The notes beneath the pieces were generated by a model. It ran no database searches. It was not told the DNA's origin and saw only the letters and a program-made list of their open reading frames with translations. A DNA stretch of 64,000 nucleotides from Rhodoplanes azumiensis (GTDB lineage: Bacteria > Pseudomonadota > Alphaproteobacteria > Rhizobiales > Xanthobacteraceae): positions 331,186-395,185 of the forward strand of contig NZ_JBHUIW010000002.1 of assembly GCF_042682915.1 (NCBI RefSeq). The letters run 5' to 3'. Below, piece after piece: positions 52,161-61,392 of the stretch; the stretch's first letter is position 1; each line of letters opens with the position of its first letter. The position numbers were made by a program, and so were the translations under genes.

Positions 52161-54143
52161 ATGAGACATTCCGCGCCGGACTCCCGCGACATGCCCGCCG
52201 ACAGCGGACGCCTGCTCGCCACCATCGTGGCGCTGTGGCCGTACATCTGGCCCTCGGACCGGGCCGACCTGAAGGCGCGGGTCGTCTGGGCGCTGGTGCT
52301 GCTGCTCGGCGCCAAGCTCGCCACCATCCTGATGCCGTTCACGTTCAAGTGGGCGACCGACGCTCTGACCGAGACCGGCGCGCCGGCCGGCACGGCGACG
52401 ACGCTCGCCTGGGTGCTGGCGGCGCCGATCGCGCTGACGGTCGCCTATGGCGGCAGCCGCATCCTGATGGCGGTGCTGACCCAGGCGCGCGACGGCGTGT
52501 TCGCCAAGGTCGCCATGCATGCGGTGCGGCGGCTGGCGATCCTCACCTTCGAGCACATGCACAAGCTGTCGCTGCGCTTCCATCTGGAGCGCAAGACCGG
52601 TGGGCTCACCCGCGTGCTGGAACGCGGCCGCAACGGCATCGAGACCATCGTGCGGATGGTGCTCCTGCAGCTCGTGCCGACCATCGTCGAGTTCGGCCTG
52701 ATCGTAGGCGTGCTGCTGTGGCAGTTCGACTGGCGTTACGTCGTCACCATCGTGGTCACGGTGGTGGCGTACATGGCCTACACCTACGTGGCGACCGAGT
52801 GGCGGATCGGCATCCGCCGCAAGATGAACGACAGCGACACCGAGGCCAACACCAAGGCGATCGATTCGCTGCTCAACTACGAGACCGTGAAATACTTCTC
52901 GGCCGAGGCGCGCGAGGCCCAGCGCTACGACCGCTCGATGGCCCGCTACGAGGAGGCGAGCGTCAAGGCCTACACGTCGCTCGCCGTGCTCAATGCCGGG
53001 CAGGCGGCGATCTTCTCGGTCGGCCTCACGGTCGTGATGGCGATGTGCGCGATCGGGGTGAAGAACGGCACCCACACGATCGGCGACTTCGTCATGATCA
53101 ACGCGATGATGATCCAGCTCTACCAGCCGCTCAACTTCATGGGCATGGTGTATCGCGAGATCAAGCAGGCGATCATCGACATCGAGCAGATGTTCCGCAT
53201 CCTGAAGCGGGAGACCGAGATCGCCGACGCGCCCGGCGCGCCGCCGCTCGCGGTGCCGGCCGGCACCATCCGGTTCGAGGACGTGCGCTTTGCCTACGAC
53301 CCCGACCGGCCCATTTTGCAGGGGCTCTCCTTCGAGGTGCCGGCGGGCCGCACGGTGGCGATCGTCGGGCCGTCGGGGGCCGGCAAGTCGACCATCTCGC
53401 GGCTGCTCTATCGCTTCTACGACGTCACCGGCGGGCGCATCACGATCGACGGCCAGGACGTCCGCGCGGTCACGCAGGCGTCGCTGCGGGAGAAGATCGG
53501 CATGGTCCCGCAGGACACCGTGCTGTTCAACGACACCATCCGCTACAACATCCGCTACGGCCGCTGGGAGGCGACCGACGCCGAGGTGGAGGAGGCGGCG
53601 AAGCTCGCCCAGATCGACGGCTTCATCCGGATGGCGCCGAAGGGCTACGAGACCGAGGTCGGCGAGCGCGGCCTCAAGCTCTCCGGTGGCGAGAAGCAGC
53701 GTGTCGCCATCGCCCGCACGATCCTCAAGGGGCCGCCGATCCTGCTGCTCGACGAGGCGACCTCGGCGCTCGACAGCCACACCGAGAAGGAGATCCAGGA
53801 TGCGCTCCAGCTGGTGTCGCGGAACCGCACGACACTGGTGATCGCGCATCGTCTCTCCACCATCGTGGCGGCCGACGAGATCATCGTGCTGGACAAGGGC
53901 CGCATCGTCGAGCGCGGCACTCACGCGGCGCTGCTCGCCGCCGGCGGGCTCTACGCCTCGATGTGGAACCGCCAGCGCGAGGCCGAGGAGGCGCGCGAGA
54001 AGCTCGCCCAGACCGGCGAGGCGGAGGACGGGGCCCCCGAAGCGCCGAACCGCAACCCGCCGGTGGCAGGCGGGGCGGGCGGCGACGACGGTCCGGACGG
54101 GACCGGCGGGCACCCCGCGGATCGCGCCGAAGAGGCGGCGTGA
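52161..54143 (+). CDS. ATM1-like ABC exporter (fused permease-ATPase)
   Basis: This half-transporter of about 660 residues acts as a homodimer in the inner membrane. Six membrane helices (about residues 45-360) are followed by an ATPase domain with Walker A GPSGAGKST, signature LSGGEKQRVAIARTIL and Walker B ILLLDEATSALD. Features such as LNYETVKYFSAEAREAQRYD and YQPLNFMGMVYREIKQAIID are characteristic of the ATM1/HMT1 group, which exports glutathione-linked sulfur species or metal-glutathione conjugates. The tail is acidic and Gly-rich. The start is uncertain: ATG 52050 has a better ribosome site (GGGAAGG), 52161 and 52191 suit the domain start. Confidence 0.9.
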   Translation: MRHSAPDSRDMPADSGRLLATIVALWPYIWPSDRADLKARVVWALVLLLGAKLATILMPFTFKWATDALTETGAPAGTATTLAWVLAAPIALTVAYGGSRILMAVLTQARDGVFAKVAMHAVRRLAILTFEHMHKLSLRFHLERKTGGLTRVLERGRNGIETIVRMVLLQLVPTIVEFGLIVGVLLWQFDWRYVVTIVVTVVAYMAYTYVATEWRIGIRRKMNDSDTEANTKAIDSLLNYETVKYFSAEAREAQRYDRSMARYEEASVKAYTSLAVLNAGQAAIFSVGLTVVMAMCAIGVKNGTHTIGDFVMINAMMIQLYQPLNFMGMVYREIKQAIIDIEQMFRILKRETEIADAPGAPPLAVPAGTIRFEDVRFAYDPDRPILQGLSFEVPAGRTVAIVGPSGAGKSTISRLLYRFYDVTGGRITIDGQDVRAVTQASLREKIGMVPQDTVLFNDTIRYNIRYGRWEATDAEVEEAAKLAQIDGFIRMAPKGYETEVGERGLKLSGGEKQRVAIARTILKGPPILLLDEATSALDSHTEKEIQDALQLVSRNRTTLVIAHRLSTIVAADEIIVLDKGRIVERGTHAALLAAGGLYASMWNRQREAEEAREKLAQTGEAEDGAPEAPNRNPPVAGGAGGDDGPDGTGGHPADRAEEAA

Positions 54144-54245
54144 ACGACGCGCCGGGCCGACCGGCCGCGGTTGTGCGCGCTCGCCGCTGCAGCCGCGCGA
54201 CCGGCGCGGCGATGTGATAGGGAAGCGACCATCGACTCGCTCACT

Positions 54246-54424
54246 CCGTCACCTGAGGTGGCCGCGCGCCCGCGCGAAGCGCGGTAACCGCGGCCCTCGA
54301 AGGGCGGCGGCCCGGGCGGTCGATCGGGGCACGCCGGACGTCCGGCCGGATCGAGCCGGCCACCGTCCCGGAGGCCGTCGGTCCTTCGAGGCTCGGGCTT
54401 CGCCCGAGCACCTCAGGACGACGG
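54246..54424. repeat. Interspersed inverted-repeat element, family 2, copy B
   Basis: This copy has ends CCGTCACCTGAGGTGG and GCACCTCAGGACGACGG and inner arms CCTCGAAGG and CCTTCGAGGCTCG, as in copy A. The central part differs entirely and contains its own hairpins (GGACGTCC, GGCCGGATCGAGCCGGCC). It lies between the ABC exporter and psd on the same strand and is not coding. The rest of the 54144-54486 gap shows nothing else. Confidence 0.8.
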
Positions 54425-54486
54425 AGCACAGTTTCGGCCGGGGCGATTCCGTGCTCCGGCCAGGTCAACCGGTTTCGAGAGCACCC

Positions 54487-55188
54487 ATGTCCATCGTCGA
54501 TTCGATCCGCTCGCAGCTCGTGCCCATCCATTCCGAGGGCTATCCGTTCGTCGGCGCCTTCGCGCTGGTCAGCCTGGTGCTGTTCTGGCTGTGGTCGCCG
54601 CTCGGCTGGATCGGCGTGGTGGCGACGCTGTGGTGTGCCTACTTCTTTCGCGATCCGCCCCGCGTCACGCCGCTGCGCGACGGAATCCTGGTGGCGCCGG
54701 CCGACGGGCGGGTGTCGCGGGTGACCCCGGCCGTGCCGCCGTCCGAGCTCGGGCTCGGCAGCGCGCCGCTGCCGCGCGTCTCGATCTTCATGAGCGTCTT
54801 CGACGTCCACGTGAACCGCAGCCCGACCGCCGGCCGCATCGAGCGAATCGCCTACACGCCCGGCCTGTTCATCAACGCCGACCTCGACAAGGCGAGCGAG
54901 AACAACGAGCGCAACGGCTTCGTCATCGCCACCCCGACGGGCGTCAAGATCGGCATGGTGCAGATCGCCGGCCTGATCGCGCGCCGCATCGTCACCTTCG
55001 TGCGCGAGGGCGCGATGGTCGGCGCCGGCGAGCGGGTCGGCCTGATCCGCTTCGGCTCGCGGGTCGACATCTATCTGCCCGAGGGCACGCGGCCGCTGGT
55101 CGCCGAGGGTCAGACCACACTGGCCGGCGAGACCGTCATCGCCGACCTCAAGACCGCCGATCCGGGCCGCACCTTCCGGGTCGGATAG
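54487..55188 (+). CDS. psd: Phosphatidylserine decarboxylase
   Basis: Psd converts phosphatidylserine to phosphatidylethanolamine at the inner membrane. This is the short, alphaproteobacterial/archaeal-type proenzyme (233 residues), with a hydrophobic N-terminal segment (LVSLVLFWLWSPLGWIGVV). Self-cleavage occurs before the Ser of the GS motif, here G190-S191 in IRFGSRVD, leaving a pyruvoyl group. The conserved APADGRVSRV and FDVHVNRSPTAG segments are present. It normally forms an operon with pssA; here about 870 bp and a small gene lie between them. Confidence 0.94.
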   Translation: MSIVDSIRSQLVPIHSEGYPFVGAFALVSLVLFWLWSPLGWIGVVATLWCAYFFRDPPRVTPLRDGILVAPADGRVSRVTPAVPPSELGLGSAPLPRVSIFMSVFDVHVNRSPTAGRIERIAYTPGLFINADLDKASENNERNGFVIATPTGVKIGMVQIAGLIARRIVTFVREGAMVGAGERVGLIRFGSRVDIYLPEGTRPLVAEGQTTLAGETVIADLKTADPGRTFRVG

Positions 55189-55690
55189 GGCGGCTTTCGG
55201 TGGCCGACTTTGGTTCCCGCCGGCCGCGCGGCCGAGCTGCTTCGACGGACCGTTTCGAGCGGATCGGCACGAGCGTCGCGAGAACGGAGCGAGTCCGCCG
55301 GCGTGGAACGGGGGAACGATCCGGGTCCGTTGTTTGGAATCGGTAAAAACTAGCTCGGGATTCCTGAGTCACCCCCGCTCACGGTATCCAAGTAAGCATT
55401 GCCAAGCGCGGTCGGATGACTCAGAACAAGATCGTGAGGCATCGGGGCGACTGCAATAAACAATAATCAATAGACCGATCGACGGCTCGTCGAAGAACGG
55501 GCGTGATCAGATCGGTACGCGATCAAGACAAAGCGAGGCACGGCGACGTTCCGGATCCATCGAAAGGTCCGGAGAAGTCGACTTGTACGTTCCTGATCGC
55601 AACGTGTTCGAGTTTCCATTGCAACGCGGCCGCTCTCTTGTGGCTGCGCCGGAGTCGGCGCGGCGGTGAACGATATTGCGAGGTGGGGCG
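55189..55690. other. Unusual low-GC spacer between psd and the small gene
   Basis: About 500 bp without a recognisable gene. The stretch 55435-55485 is AT-rich (for example AATAAACAATAATCAATAG), against the genome trend. GGAATC/GATTCC and CTGAGTC/GACTCAG partial inverted repeats frame part of the region (55335-55425). It may hold the promoter of the next genes or be a remnant of inserted DNA. Confidence 0.4.
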
Positions 55691-55924
55691 ATGACGCGAA
55701 TGAAGTTCGACCACGACAGCCCGGTGGAGGTCCAGGCGCGGCGCCTGATCGAGGTGTTCGGGGCGCGTGCCTACGGGGTCGCACGGCGCATGCAGCGGCG
55801 GAATTTCCGCAAGGGCGATCGCGCCCGATACTGGGCCGCGGTGGCGCGTGCGATCCGTCATGCCCGGACCGGCGAGCGGCGGCCGGGGGGCGTCGCGAGC
55901 GCCGGTGGAGCCGCCCCGGCGTAG
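55691..55924 (+). CDS. Small basic unknown protein
   Basis: This 77-residue protein has no family I recognise. The first 60 residues are helical and basic: PVEVQARRLIEVFGARAYGV, then ARRMQRRNFRKGDRARYWAA. This looks like a compact DNA- or RNA-contacting helical hairpin, but that is only appearance. The last 18 residues are Gly/Ala-rich. A good GAGGTGGGG site precedes the ATG at 55691, which supports translation. It is placed between psd and pssA on the same strand. Confidence 0.55.
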   Translation: MTRMKFDHDSPVEVQARRLIEVFGARAYGVARRMQRRNFRKGDRARYWAAVARAIRHARTGERRPGGVASAGGAAPA

Positions 55925-56056
55925 TGCCGCGGCGGGCGCGTCGCGTCCGCGCCGGATCGTCCATGGAAGGTCCGTCGACGCGCCGTTCACCGCGACGCCG
56001 CGTTGCGCCCGGCCGGCATGGCGGAACCCGTCGCACCGGTCTATAGTTCCGCTGCC

Positions 56057-57025
56057 ATGTCCCTGTTTCCTCCCTTCGATCCCGATCGAGACCGGCACGG
56101 GTCGCGGTTCCGCGACGTGCGTTTCCGCGAGGCCCGCTTTCGCCGGAACTTCCGGTCGATCCCGGTCCGCACCCTCGTGCCCAACGTGGTCACGCTGCTG
56201 TCGCTGTGCGCCGGCCTGACCGCCATCCGGCTCGCGGCGGAGCTCCGCTTCGAGCTGGCGCTCGCCGCCATCGTGTTCGCCGCCGTCCTCGACGGCGTCG
56301 ACGGCCGCCTCGCCCGCATGCTCAAGGGCACGTCGCGCTTCGGCGCCGAGCTCGACAGCCTCGCGGACTTCGTCAATTTCGGCGTCGCGCCGGCCCTGAT
56401 CCTGTGGTTCTGGGCCCTGTCGGACTACAAGAACGTCGGCTGGATCGTCGCCATCGTCTTCGCGATCTGCGCCGGGCTGCGGCTCGCGCGGTTCAACGTG
56501 ATGATCGACGACCCGAACCGCCCCGCCTGGGCCGGCAACTTCTTCACCGGCATCCCGGCGCCGGCCGGCGCCATCGTGGTTCTGCTGCCGATCTACCTGC
56601 AGTTCCTCGGTGTCGCCAAGTATCTGATTCCGATCCCGCTGGTGCTCGTCTACACGCTGGCGATCGGGCTGCTGATGATCTCCAAGCTGCCGGTGTTCTC
56701 GGGCAAGAAGCTCGGCACCCGCGTCGCGCCCGAGATGGTGCTGCCGGCCTTCCTGATCGCGGTCTTGTTCTTCGCGCTGCTGGTCAGCTTTCCCTGGGAG
56801 GTTCTGACCATCGGGACGCTGATCTATCTCGGCTGCCTGCCGCTCGGCTGGAAGGCGTATCGCCGTCTCGCCCGCGAGGACGCCGAGCGCGCCACGACGG
56901 CCGGCGCGACCGCGGGATCCGCCGCCGTGTCCGGAGCCGCACCGGCGCCGTCCACGGAGACGGCCCCGTCCGGTCCGTCGACCGCGGCGGCGAGCCGCGA
57001 CGATCGCCCCAGCCGGCTCAACTAG
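56057..57025 (+). CDS. pssA: CDP-diacylglycerol-serine O-phosphatidyltransferase
   Basis: PssA makes phosphatidylserine from CDP-diacylglycerol and serine; Psd then decarboxylates it. The CDP-alcohol phosphotransferase motif is complete: DGVDGRLARM with FGAELDSLAD (DGxxAR-x8-GxxxDxxxD). About eight membrane segments cover residues 35-265. The final 50 residues are Ala/Thr/Ser-rich, longer than usual and probably disordered. The ATG at 56057 is preferred; ATG 56018 is an alternative. It belongs functionally with psd upstream. Confidence 0.94.
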   Translation: MSLFPPFDPDRDRHGSRFRDVRFREARFRRNFRSIPVRTLVPNVVTLLSLCAGLTAIRLAAELRFELALAAIVFAAVLDGVDGRLARMLKGTSRFGAELDSLADFVNFGVAPALILWFWALSDYKNVGWIVAIVFAICAGLRLARFNVMIDDPNRPAWAGNFFTGIPAPAGAIVVLLPIYLQFLGVAKYLIPIPLVLVYTLAIGLLMISKLPVFSGKKLGTRVAPEMVLPAFLIAVLFFALLVSFPWEVLTIGTLIYLGCLPLGWKAYRRLAREDAERATTAGATAGSAAVSGAAPAPSTETAPSGPSTAAASRDDRPSRLN

Positions 57026-57127
57026 CCGGTCTCCCGCGCCCCGCCGCACGTCGTGCTGCGGGGCCGACGCGCCCGCAGGGTCGATCGTCCCGGCCATGGG
57101 TCCGCTGCTCGATCGGGCCGCGGTCGA

Positions 57128-57748
57128 TCACGGGTCGCCGGACGCGAGGCGCATCGCCATGCGGACCAGCTCGGCGAGGTTGCGGGCGCCCATGCGCTCC
57201 ATCACCCAGGCACGGTGAATCTCGACCGTGCGCGGACTGATGCCGAGCCGCGCCGCGATCTCCTTGTTGGACAGGCCCTCGGTCGCCAGCGTCAGCACCT
57301 CGTGCTGGCGCTCGCTCAGCGACTCGAACCGGGCCCGAAGGTCGGCCAGCGCCTCGGCGTCCTGCCGGCTGGCGCGCCGTTTCGCGACCGCGATCCCGAT
57401 CGCCTCGAACAGCCGGGCCTCGTCGAACGGCTTCTCGATGAAGTCGGCGGCGCCGAGCTTGATGGCGGCGACCGCCATGTCGACGTCGCCGTGGCCGGTG
57501 ATCAGGATCACGGGCGGCGCGGCGGGCCGCCCGGCGAACAACCGCACCAGGTCGAGGCCGGACATCCCGGGCATGCGCACGTCGGCGACCACGCATTCGA
57601 ACGCCGTCGCGTCGGTCCCGGCCGCGACCAGGGCGTCGGCCGACGCGAAGCGCGTCACCGACAGCCCGCGCCGTTCGAGATAGAGGGCGAGCGCATCGAG
57701 CACGGCGGGATCGTCGTCGACCAGCGCGACAGGGCAGGGCTCAGGCAT
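57128..57748 (-). CDS. FixJ-like response regulator
   Basis: This 206-residue regulator has a receiver domain (residues 5-120) with the acidic pair DDD at 11-13, phospho-acceptor D56 (VADVRMPG), the Thr of LITGHGD and the Lys of FIEKPFD, followed by a LuxR/FixJ-type helix-turn-helix (about 140-200, LSNKEIAARLGISPRTVEIH). It overlaps the 3' end of the kinase gene by 8 bp, so the two form a cognate pair. FixJ family members often respond to oxygen, redox state or C4-dicarboxylates; here the signal is unknown. Confidence 0.92.
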   Translation of the reverse strand: MPEPCPVALVDDDPAVLDALALYLERRGLSVTRFASADALVAAGTDATAFECVVADVRMPGMSGLDLVRLFAGRPAAPPVILITGHGDVDMAVAAIKLGAADFIEKPFDEARLFEAIGIAVAKRRASRQDAEALADLRARFESLSERQHEVLTLATEGLSNKEIAARLGISPRTVEIHRAWVMERMGARNLAELVRMAMRLASGDP

Positions 57749-59378
57749 CGGACACCTTGGCGATCGGAACGGTGAAGCGGACCAGCGCGCCGGCCGCCGG
57801 ACGCTCGACGGCCAGCCGGCCGCCATGCGCCTCGACGATCGAGCGGCACAGCGAGAGGCCGAAGCCCAGACCCTCGGCCTTGGCCGAGCCCAGCGTCGTG
57901 CTCTCCGGGCCGGCGAAGTCGGCCGGGAAGCCGGGACCGGAGTCGGCGACGGCGATCTCCACCGCGTCGTCGGCCACGGTCGCCGAGATCGCGATGCGGC
58001 CGTGCGGGGCGCCGGTGGCGTCGATCGCCTCGACGGCGTTGCGGATCAGATTGAGCAGCACCTGCTCGATCTGCAGGATGTCGACCATCACGGGCGGGAG
58101 ATCCTCGGCGAGCTCGACGCTCGCGACGATGCCGTGACGGTCGAGCTCCGGATGCACGAGGTCGAGGGTCTCGCGCACGATACGGGTCACCGCCACCGGG
58201 GCGCGGCCGGTCTGGTCGAGGCGGATCAGGGCGCGCAGCCGGCGCACCACGTCGGCGGCACGCTGGACCTGGGCGGCCGCCTTCTCGGCCGTCTCGGTGA
58301 CGGCGAGATGGCTCGGATCCGCGCGCAGCGTCTCGGCGACGAGCCGCGTATAGGTGCCGGCCGCGGTCAGCGGCTGGTTGATCTCGTGGGCGATCGCGGT
58401 GGCGAGCTCGCCCATGCTGCCGAGCCGGGCCAGACGGGCGAGCGAGTCCTGATGCAGGCGCAGCTGCACGGCGGTGCGGCGGTTCTGGGTGACCAGGGCG
58501 CCTGCGATCAGCCCGGTCAGGGTCAGCACCAGCATCAGGGCCTGCAGCCCGGTGACGTCGATCTCCTCGCTCGGCAGCAGGTGGACGCCGGCGATCAGGC
58601 CGAGCTGGGTGAGCAGCACGCCGACCGTCACGGCCTCCAGGCCGCCGCGCACCGCCATCCAGATGATCGGCAGGAACAGGATGTAGAACAGCTGCGAGTG
58701 GTGCCGCTCGGCGAACACGAAGACGAGCGCCAGCGCGACGAGCGTCGCGGCGATCTGAACGGCCGTCTCGACCGACACCCGCACGGAGCGGCCGCGGGTC
58801 AGCAGGATCAGGCCGAACGGCGCCACGATGGCGATGCCGATCATGTCGCCGACCCAGTACTGCACCATGGCGGCGGGAAGCTCGGCGAGCGGCAGCAGGC
58901 CGCCCGCGACCGTGAAGCCGACATAGCCGAACGACACCGTGGCGGCGCTCGCGCCGGCGACGGCGAGCAGCATCACGAGGTCGCGCATGGTGCCGAGGGT
59001 CGGGTTGAACCGCAGCGCCGGCTGCAGCAGCAGCAGGAGGCCGACCGCGTAGCCGCCGCCGATCACGGCCGCGGTCCGCAGCTCGACCATCCACGGCAGC
59101 GGCAGATGCCGCACCAGGAGATCGGCCAGGACCGGGGCGACGAACAGCAACGGGATGGTGCGCTGACCGTACAGGAGCACCAGGACGAAGCTCAGCCCGG
59201 TCGGCGGATTCCACGGCGTGATGCCGAACGGCGCGAAGGGATGCAGGTAGCTGATCCAGTCGAGCAGGACGTAGCCGGCGAGATACGCCAGCCCCAGCAC
59301 GGGCCACGGCAGCGAGAGCACCTTCGAGAGCGGCATCGGCAACGGGCGACGGGACGGATCGGGATTTGTGATCTGCAC
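57741..59378 (-). CDS. MASE1-type membrane sensor histidine kinase
   Basis: This 545-residue inner-membrane kinase has about eight membrane helices in the first 280 residues resembling a MASE1 sensory domain (YLHPFAPFGITPWNPPTGLS near the start). The cytoplasmic kinase follows: H-box HEINQPLTAAGTY with H331, N-box LLNLIRNAVEAID and a G-box GLGFGLSLCRSIVEAHGG. The H-box and NLIRNAVEA are of the FixL/DctB-like HK4 class. It has no PAS or haem domain, so it is not an oxygen sensor of the FixL kind. The regulator gene overlaps its end. Its start is 152 bp from the divergent receiver gene. Confidence 0.9.
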   Translation of the reverse strand: MQITNPDPSRRPLPMPLSKVLSLPWPVLGLAYLAGYVLLDWISYLHPFAPFGITPWNPPTGLSFVLVLLYGQRTIPLLFVAPVLADLLVRHLPLPWMVELRTAAVIGGGYAVGLLLLLQPALRFNPTLGTMRDLVMLLAVAGASAATVSFGYVGFTVAGGLLPLAELPAAMVQYWVGDMIGIAIVAPFGLILLTRGRSVRVSVETAVQIAATLVALALVFVFAERHHSQLFYILFLPIIWMAVRGGLEAVTVGVLLTQLGLIAGVHLLPSEEIDVTGLQALMLVLTLTGLIAGALVTQNRRTAVQLRLHQDSLARLARLGSMGELATAIAHEINQPLTAAGTYTRLVAETLRADPSHLAVTETAEKAAAQVQRAADVVRRLRALIRLDQTGRAPVAVTRIVRETLDLVHPELDRHGIVASVELAEDLPPVMVDILQIEQVLLNLIRNAVEAIDATGAPHGRIAISATVADDAVEIAVADSGPGFPADFAGPESTTLGSAKAEGLGFGLSLCRSIVEAHGGRLAVERPAAGALVRFTVPIAKVSDA

Positions 59379-59530
59379 GGTCGTACCGCCGTTCCTCGCG
59401 CAATGCCGCTAAGGGTGGATACCTAGGGAGTGTCCCCTCGGCACGGCACCCTAGGCCGACGTCACGAATTGTCACGCCGCCGCCGCCGTCGCATCCCGGA
59501 CGCGAGATGCGCGAACAGGCGGAGCGGATC

Positions 59531-60010
59531 ATGACCGGCAATGGGGCAGACCGTGAAGGTGCGGGGCGCGACGGCGGGATCGTGATCCTGTGCACCGACG
59601 AGGGAACCCGCGATGTCCTCGCCTTCTGGTTCGAATCGGCCGGCCACCGCGTGACGGTCGCCCGCGACGGCCACCAGGCGAGCCGCGCCCTGCGCGACGG
59701 CCGCGGCCGGCTCCTGGTCACCGACCGGGTGCTGCCACCCTGGCCCGGGCTCGACACCTTCCTGGCGCTGCGGGCGCGCGACCCCGGCCTCGGCATCGCC
59801 GTGGTCGAGACGGGTGATCTCGACGAGCGCATCCTCGCGCGAGTGACGGGGGCCACGGCCTTGCTGCGCAAGCCGCTGTCACGCACCGCGGTGCTCGCCC
59901 TCGTCCCGCCCGCGGCGGGTGTGCAGCCCGATGCCGGTACCGACGCGCGTGCCCAGACGGAGCCGTCGCGATCAGCGGCTCCTGCGGCACGTCTGCGCAC
60001 CGAGGGTTGA
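59531..60010 (+). CDS. Stand-alone receiver-domain protein
   Basis: This 159-residue protein has a divergent receiver fold: the acidic pair is in CTDEGT, the likely phospho-acceptor is D65 (VTDRVLPPWPG), T94 follows in VVETGD and K114 in LLRKPLS. There is no output domain; the last 40 residues are Ala/Pro/Thr-rich. The ATG at 59531 has GGAG eight bases upstream and is preferred over 59507. It is divergent from the kinase gene and may take phosphate from it. The antiporter gene starts 8 bp after its stop, suggesting co-regulation. Confidence 0.75.
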   Translation: MTGNGADREGAGRDGGIVILCTDEGTRDVLAFWFESAGHRVTVARDGHQASRALRDGRGRLLVTDRVLPPWPGLDTFLALRARDPGLGIAVVETGDLDERILARVTGATALLRKPLSRTAVLALVPPAAGVQPDAGTDARAQTEPSRSAAPAARLRTEG

Positions 60011-60018
60011 GGCCCGCG

Positions 60019-61290
60019 ATGAACGGGGTCGCCCCCAGCACGGTCGAGCTGGTCGCGTCCGGGCTGTTCGGGCTGGCGCTCGTGCACACCTTCATGGCCA
60101 GCCGCTTCGAGCGCCTCGCCCACGGTTCCTCGCCGCATGCCGGCCTGTGGCATCTGCTCGGCGAGGTCGAGGTGGTGTTCGGGTTCTGGGCCATGGTGCT
60201 GCTCGTCTTCATGGCGGCGTGGACGACGCCGCACGACGCGCTCACCTATCTGGAGAGCCGGGTCTTCACCGAGCCGGCCTTCATCTTCGTCATCATGGTG
60301 ATGGCGGCGAGCCGTCCGATCCTCGATCTCTCCGGCGCGCTGCTTCTGTGGATCGGCTGCAAGCTGCCGCTGCCGCATTCGGCGGCCTACTATCTCGCCG
60401 TCATGGTGTTCGGGCCGCTGCTCGGCTCCTTCATCACCGAGCCGGCCGCCATGACGCTGTCGGCCATGCTGCTGCGTCAGCGATATTTCGGTCCGCACAG
60501 CAGCGAGACGTTCCGCTACGGCACCCTCGGCGTCCTGTTCGTCAACGTCTCGATCGGCGGGACGCTGACGCCCTTCGCGGCCCCGCCCGTGCTGATGGTC
60601 GCGGAGCGATGGGGCTGGGATCTCTCCTTCATGCTCCTGAACTTCGGGTGGAAGGCGGCGATCGCCGTCGTCTGCAACGCGGTCGGCGCCGCGATCCTGT
60701 TCCGGCGGGATCTGCGGGCGATCCCGTTCGAGGAGGCGGCGCTGGCCAAGCTCGAGGTGCCGCGCAGCGTCGTCGCCGTGCATCTCGTCTTCCTTCTGGG
60801 CGTCATCGTCACGGCGCATCATCCGGTCGTGTTCCTGGCCCTGTTCCTGTTCTTTCTCGGCTTCACCGAGGCGTATCGCCGCCACCAGAGCCGGCTGATT
60901 CTGCGCGAAGGTCTGCTGGTCGGCTTCTTCCTGGCCGGGCTGGTGGTGCTCGGCGGCATGCAGCGCTGGTGGCTCGAGCCGCTCCTCTCGGTGCTGGATG
61001 CGACCGCGCTCTATTACGGCGCGACCGTGCTGACCGCGTTCACGGACAATGCCGCGCTCACCTATCTGGGCTCGCTGGTGGACAATCTCGACGCCGAATC
61101 GAAATACGCGCTGGTCGCCGGCGCCGTGACGGGCGGCGGCCTCACCGTGATCGCCAACGCACCGAACCCGGCCGGCTATTCGTTGCTCAAGGGGAGCTTC
61201 CCGGAGGGCGGCATCCGCCCGGTGCGGCTGGCGACCGCGGCCTCGGTGCCGACCCTGGTGGCGATCGCGGCGTTCCGCCTGCTGCCGTGA
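60019..61290 (+). CDS. Putative Na+/H+ antiporter
   Basis: This 423-residue inner-membrane protein has about ten or eleven hydrophobic segments. Distinctive motifs include FGPLLGSFITEPAAMTLSAM, VNVSIGGTLTPFAAPPVLMV, TAFTDNAALTYLGSLVD and ANAPNPAGYSLLKG, which match the family annotated as putative Na+/H+ antiporters (Na_H_antiport_3 in Pfam, from memory). The acidic and Asn residues inside helices (TEP, TDNAA) suit cation exchange. The ATG at 60019 follows the receiver stop by 8 bp. The ion and direction of transport are not shown by sequence. Confidence 0.82.
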   Translation: MNGVAPSTVELVASGLFGLALVHTFMASRFERLAHGSSPHAGLWHLLGEVEVVFGFWAMVLLVFMAAWTTPHDALTYLESRVFTEPAFIFVIMVMAASRPILDLSGALLLWIGCKLPLPHSAAYYLAVMVFGPLLGSFITEPAAMTLSAMLLRQRYFGPHSSETFRYGTLGVLFVNVSIGGTLTPFAAPPVLMVAERWGWDLSFMLLNFGWKAAIAVVCNAVGAAILFRRDLRAIPFEEAALAKLEVPRSVVAVHLVFLLGVIVTAHHPVVFLALFLFFLGFTEAYRRHQSRLILREGLLVGFFLAGLVVLGGMQRWWLEPLLSVLDATALYYGATVLTAFTDNAALTYLGSLVDNLDAESKYALVAGAVTGGGLTVIANAPNPAGYSLLKGSFPEGGIRPVRLATAASVPTLVAIAAFRLLP

Positions 61291-61392
61291 GGGCGCAGCC
61301 CGGCCCGTCCTTCGGGCGAGATCCGGCCACGATTCTGGTCCACACGGGTGGCCCCGGCCGCCGTCGCGGCCGCGTATCCGAAACGGACCCCC

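Noticed and set aside
55503..55694. 63-residue frame in the low-GC spacer
   Set aside because: It has no ribosome site or hydrophobic/helical pattern and overlaps the start region of the better supported small gene at 55691.
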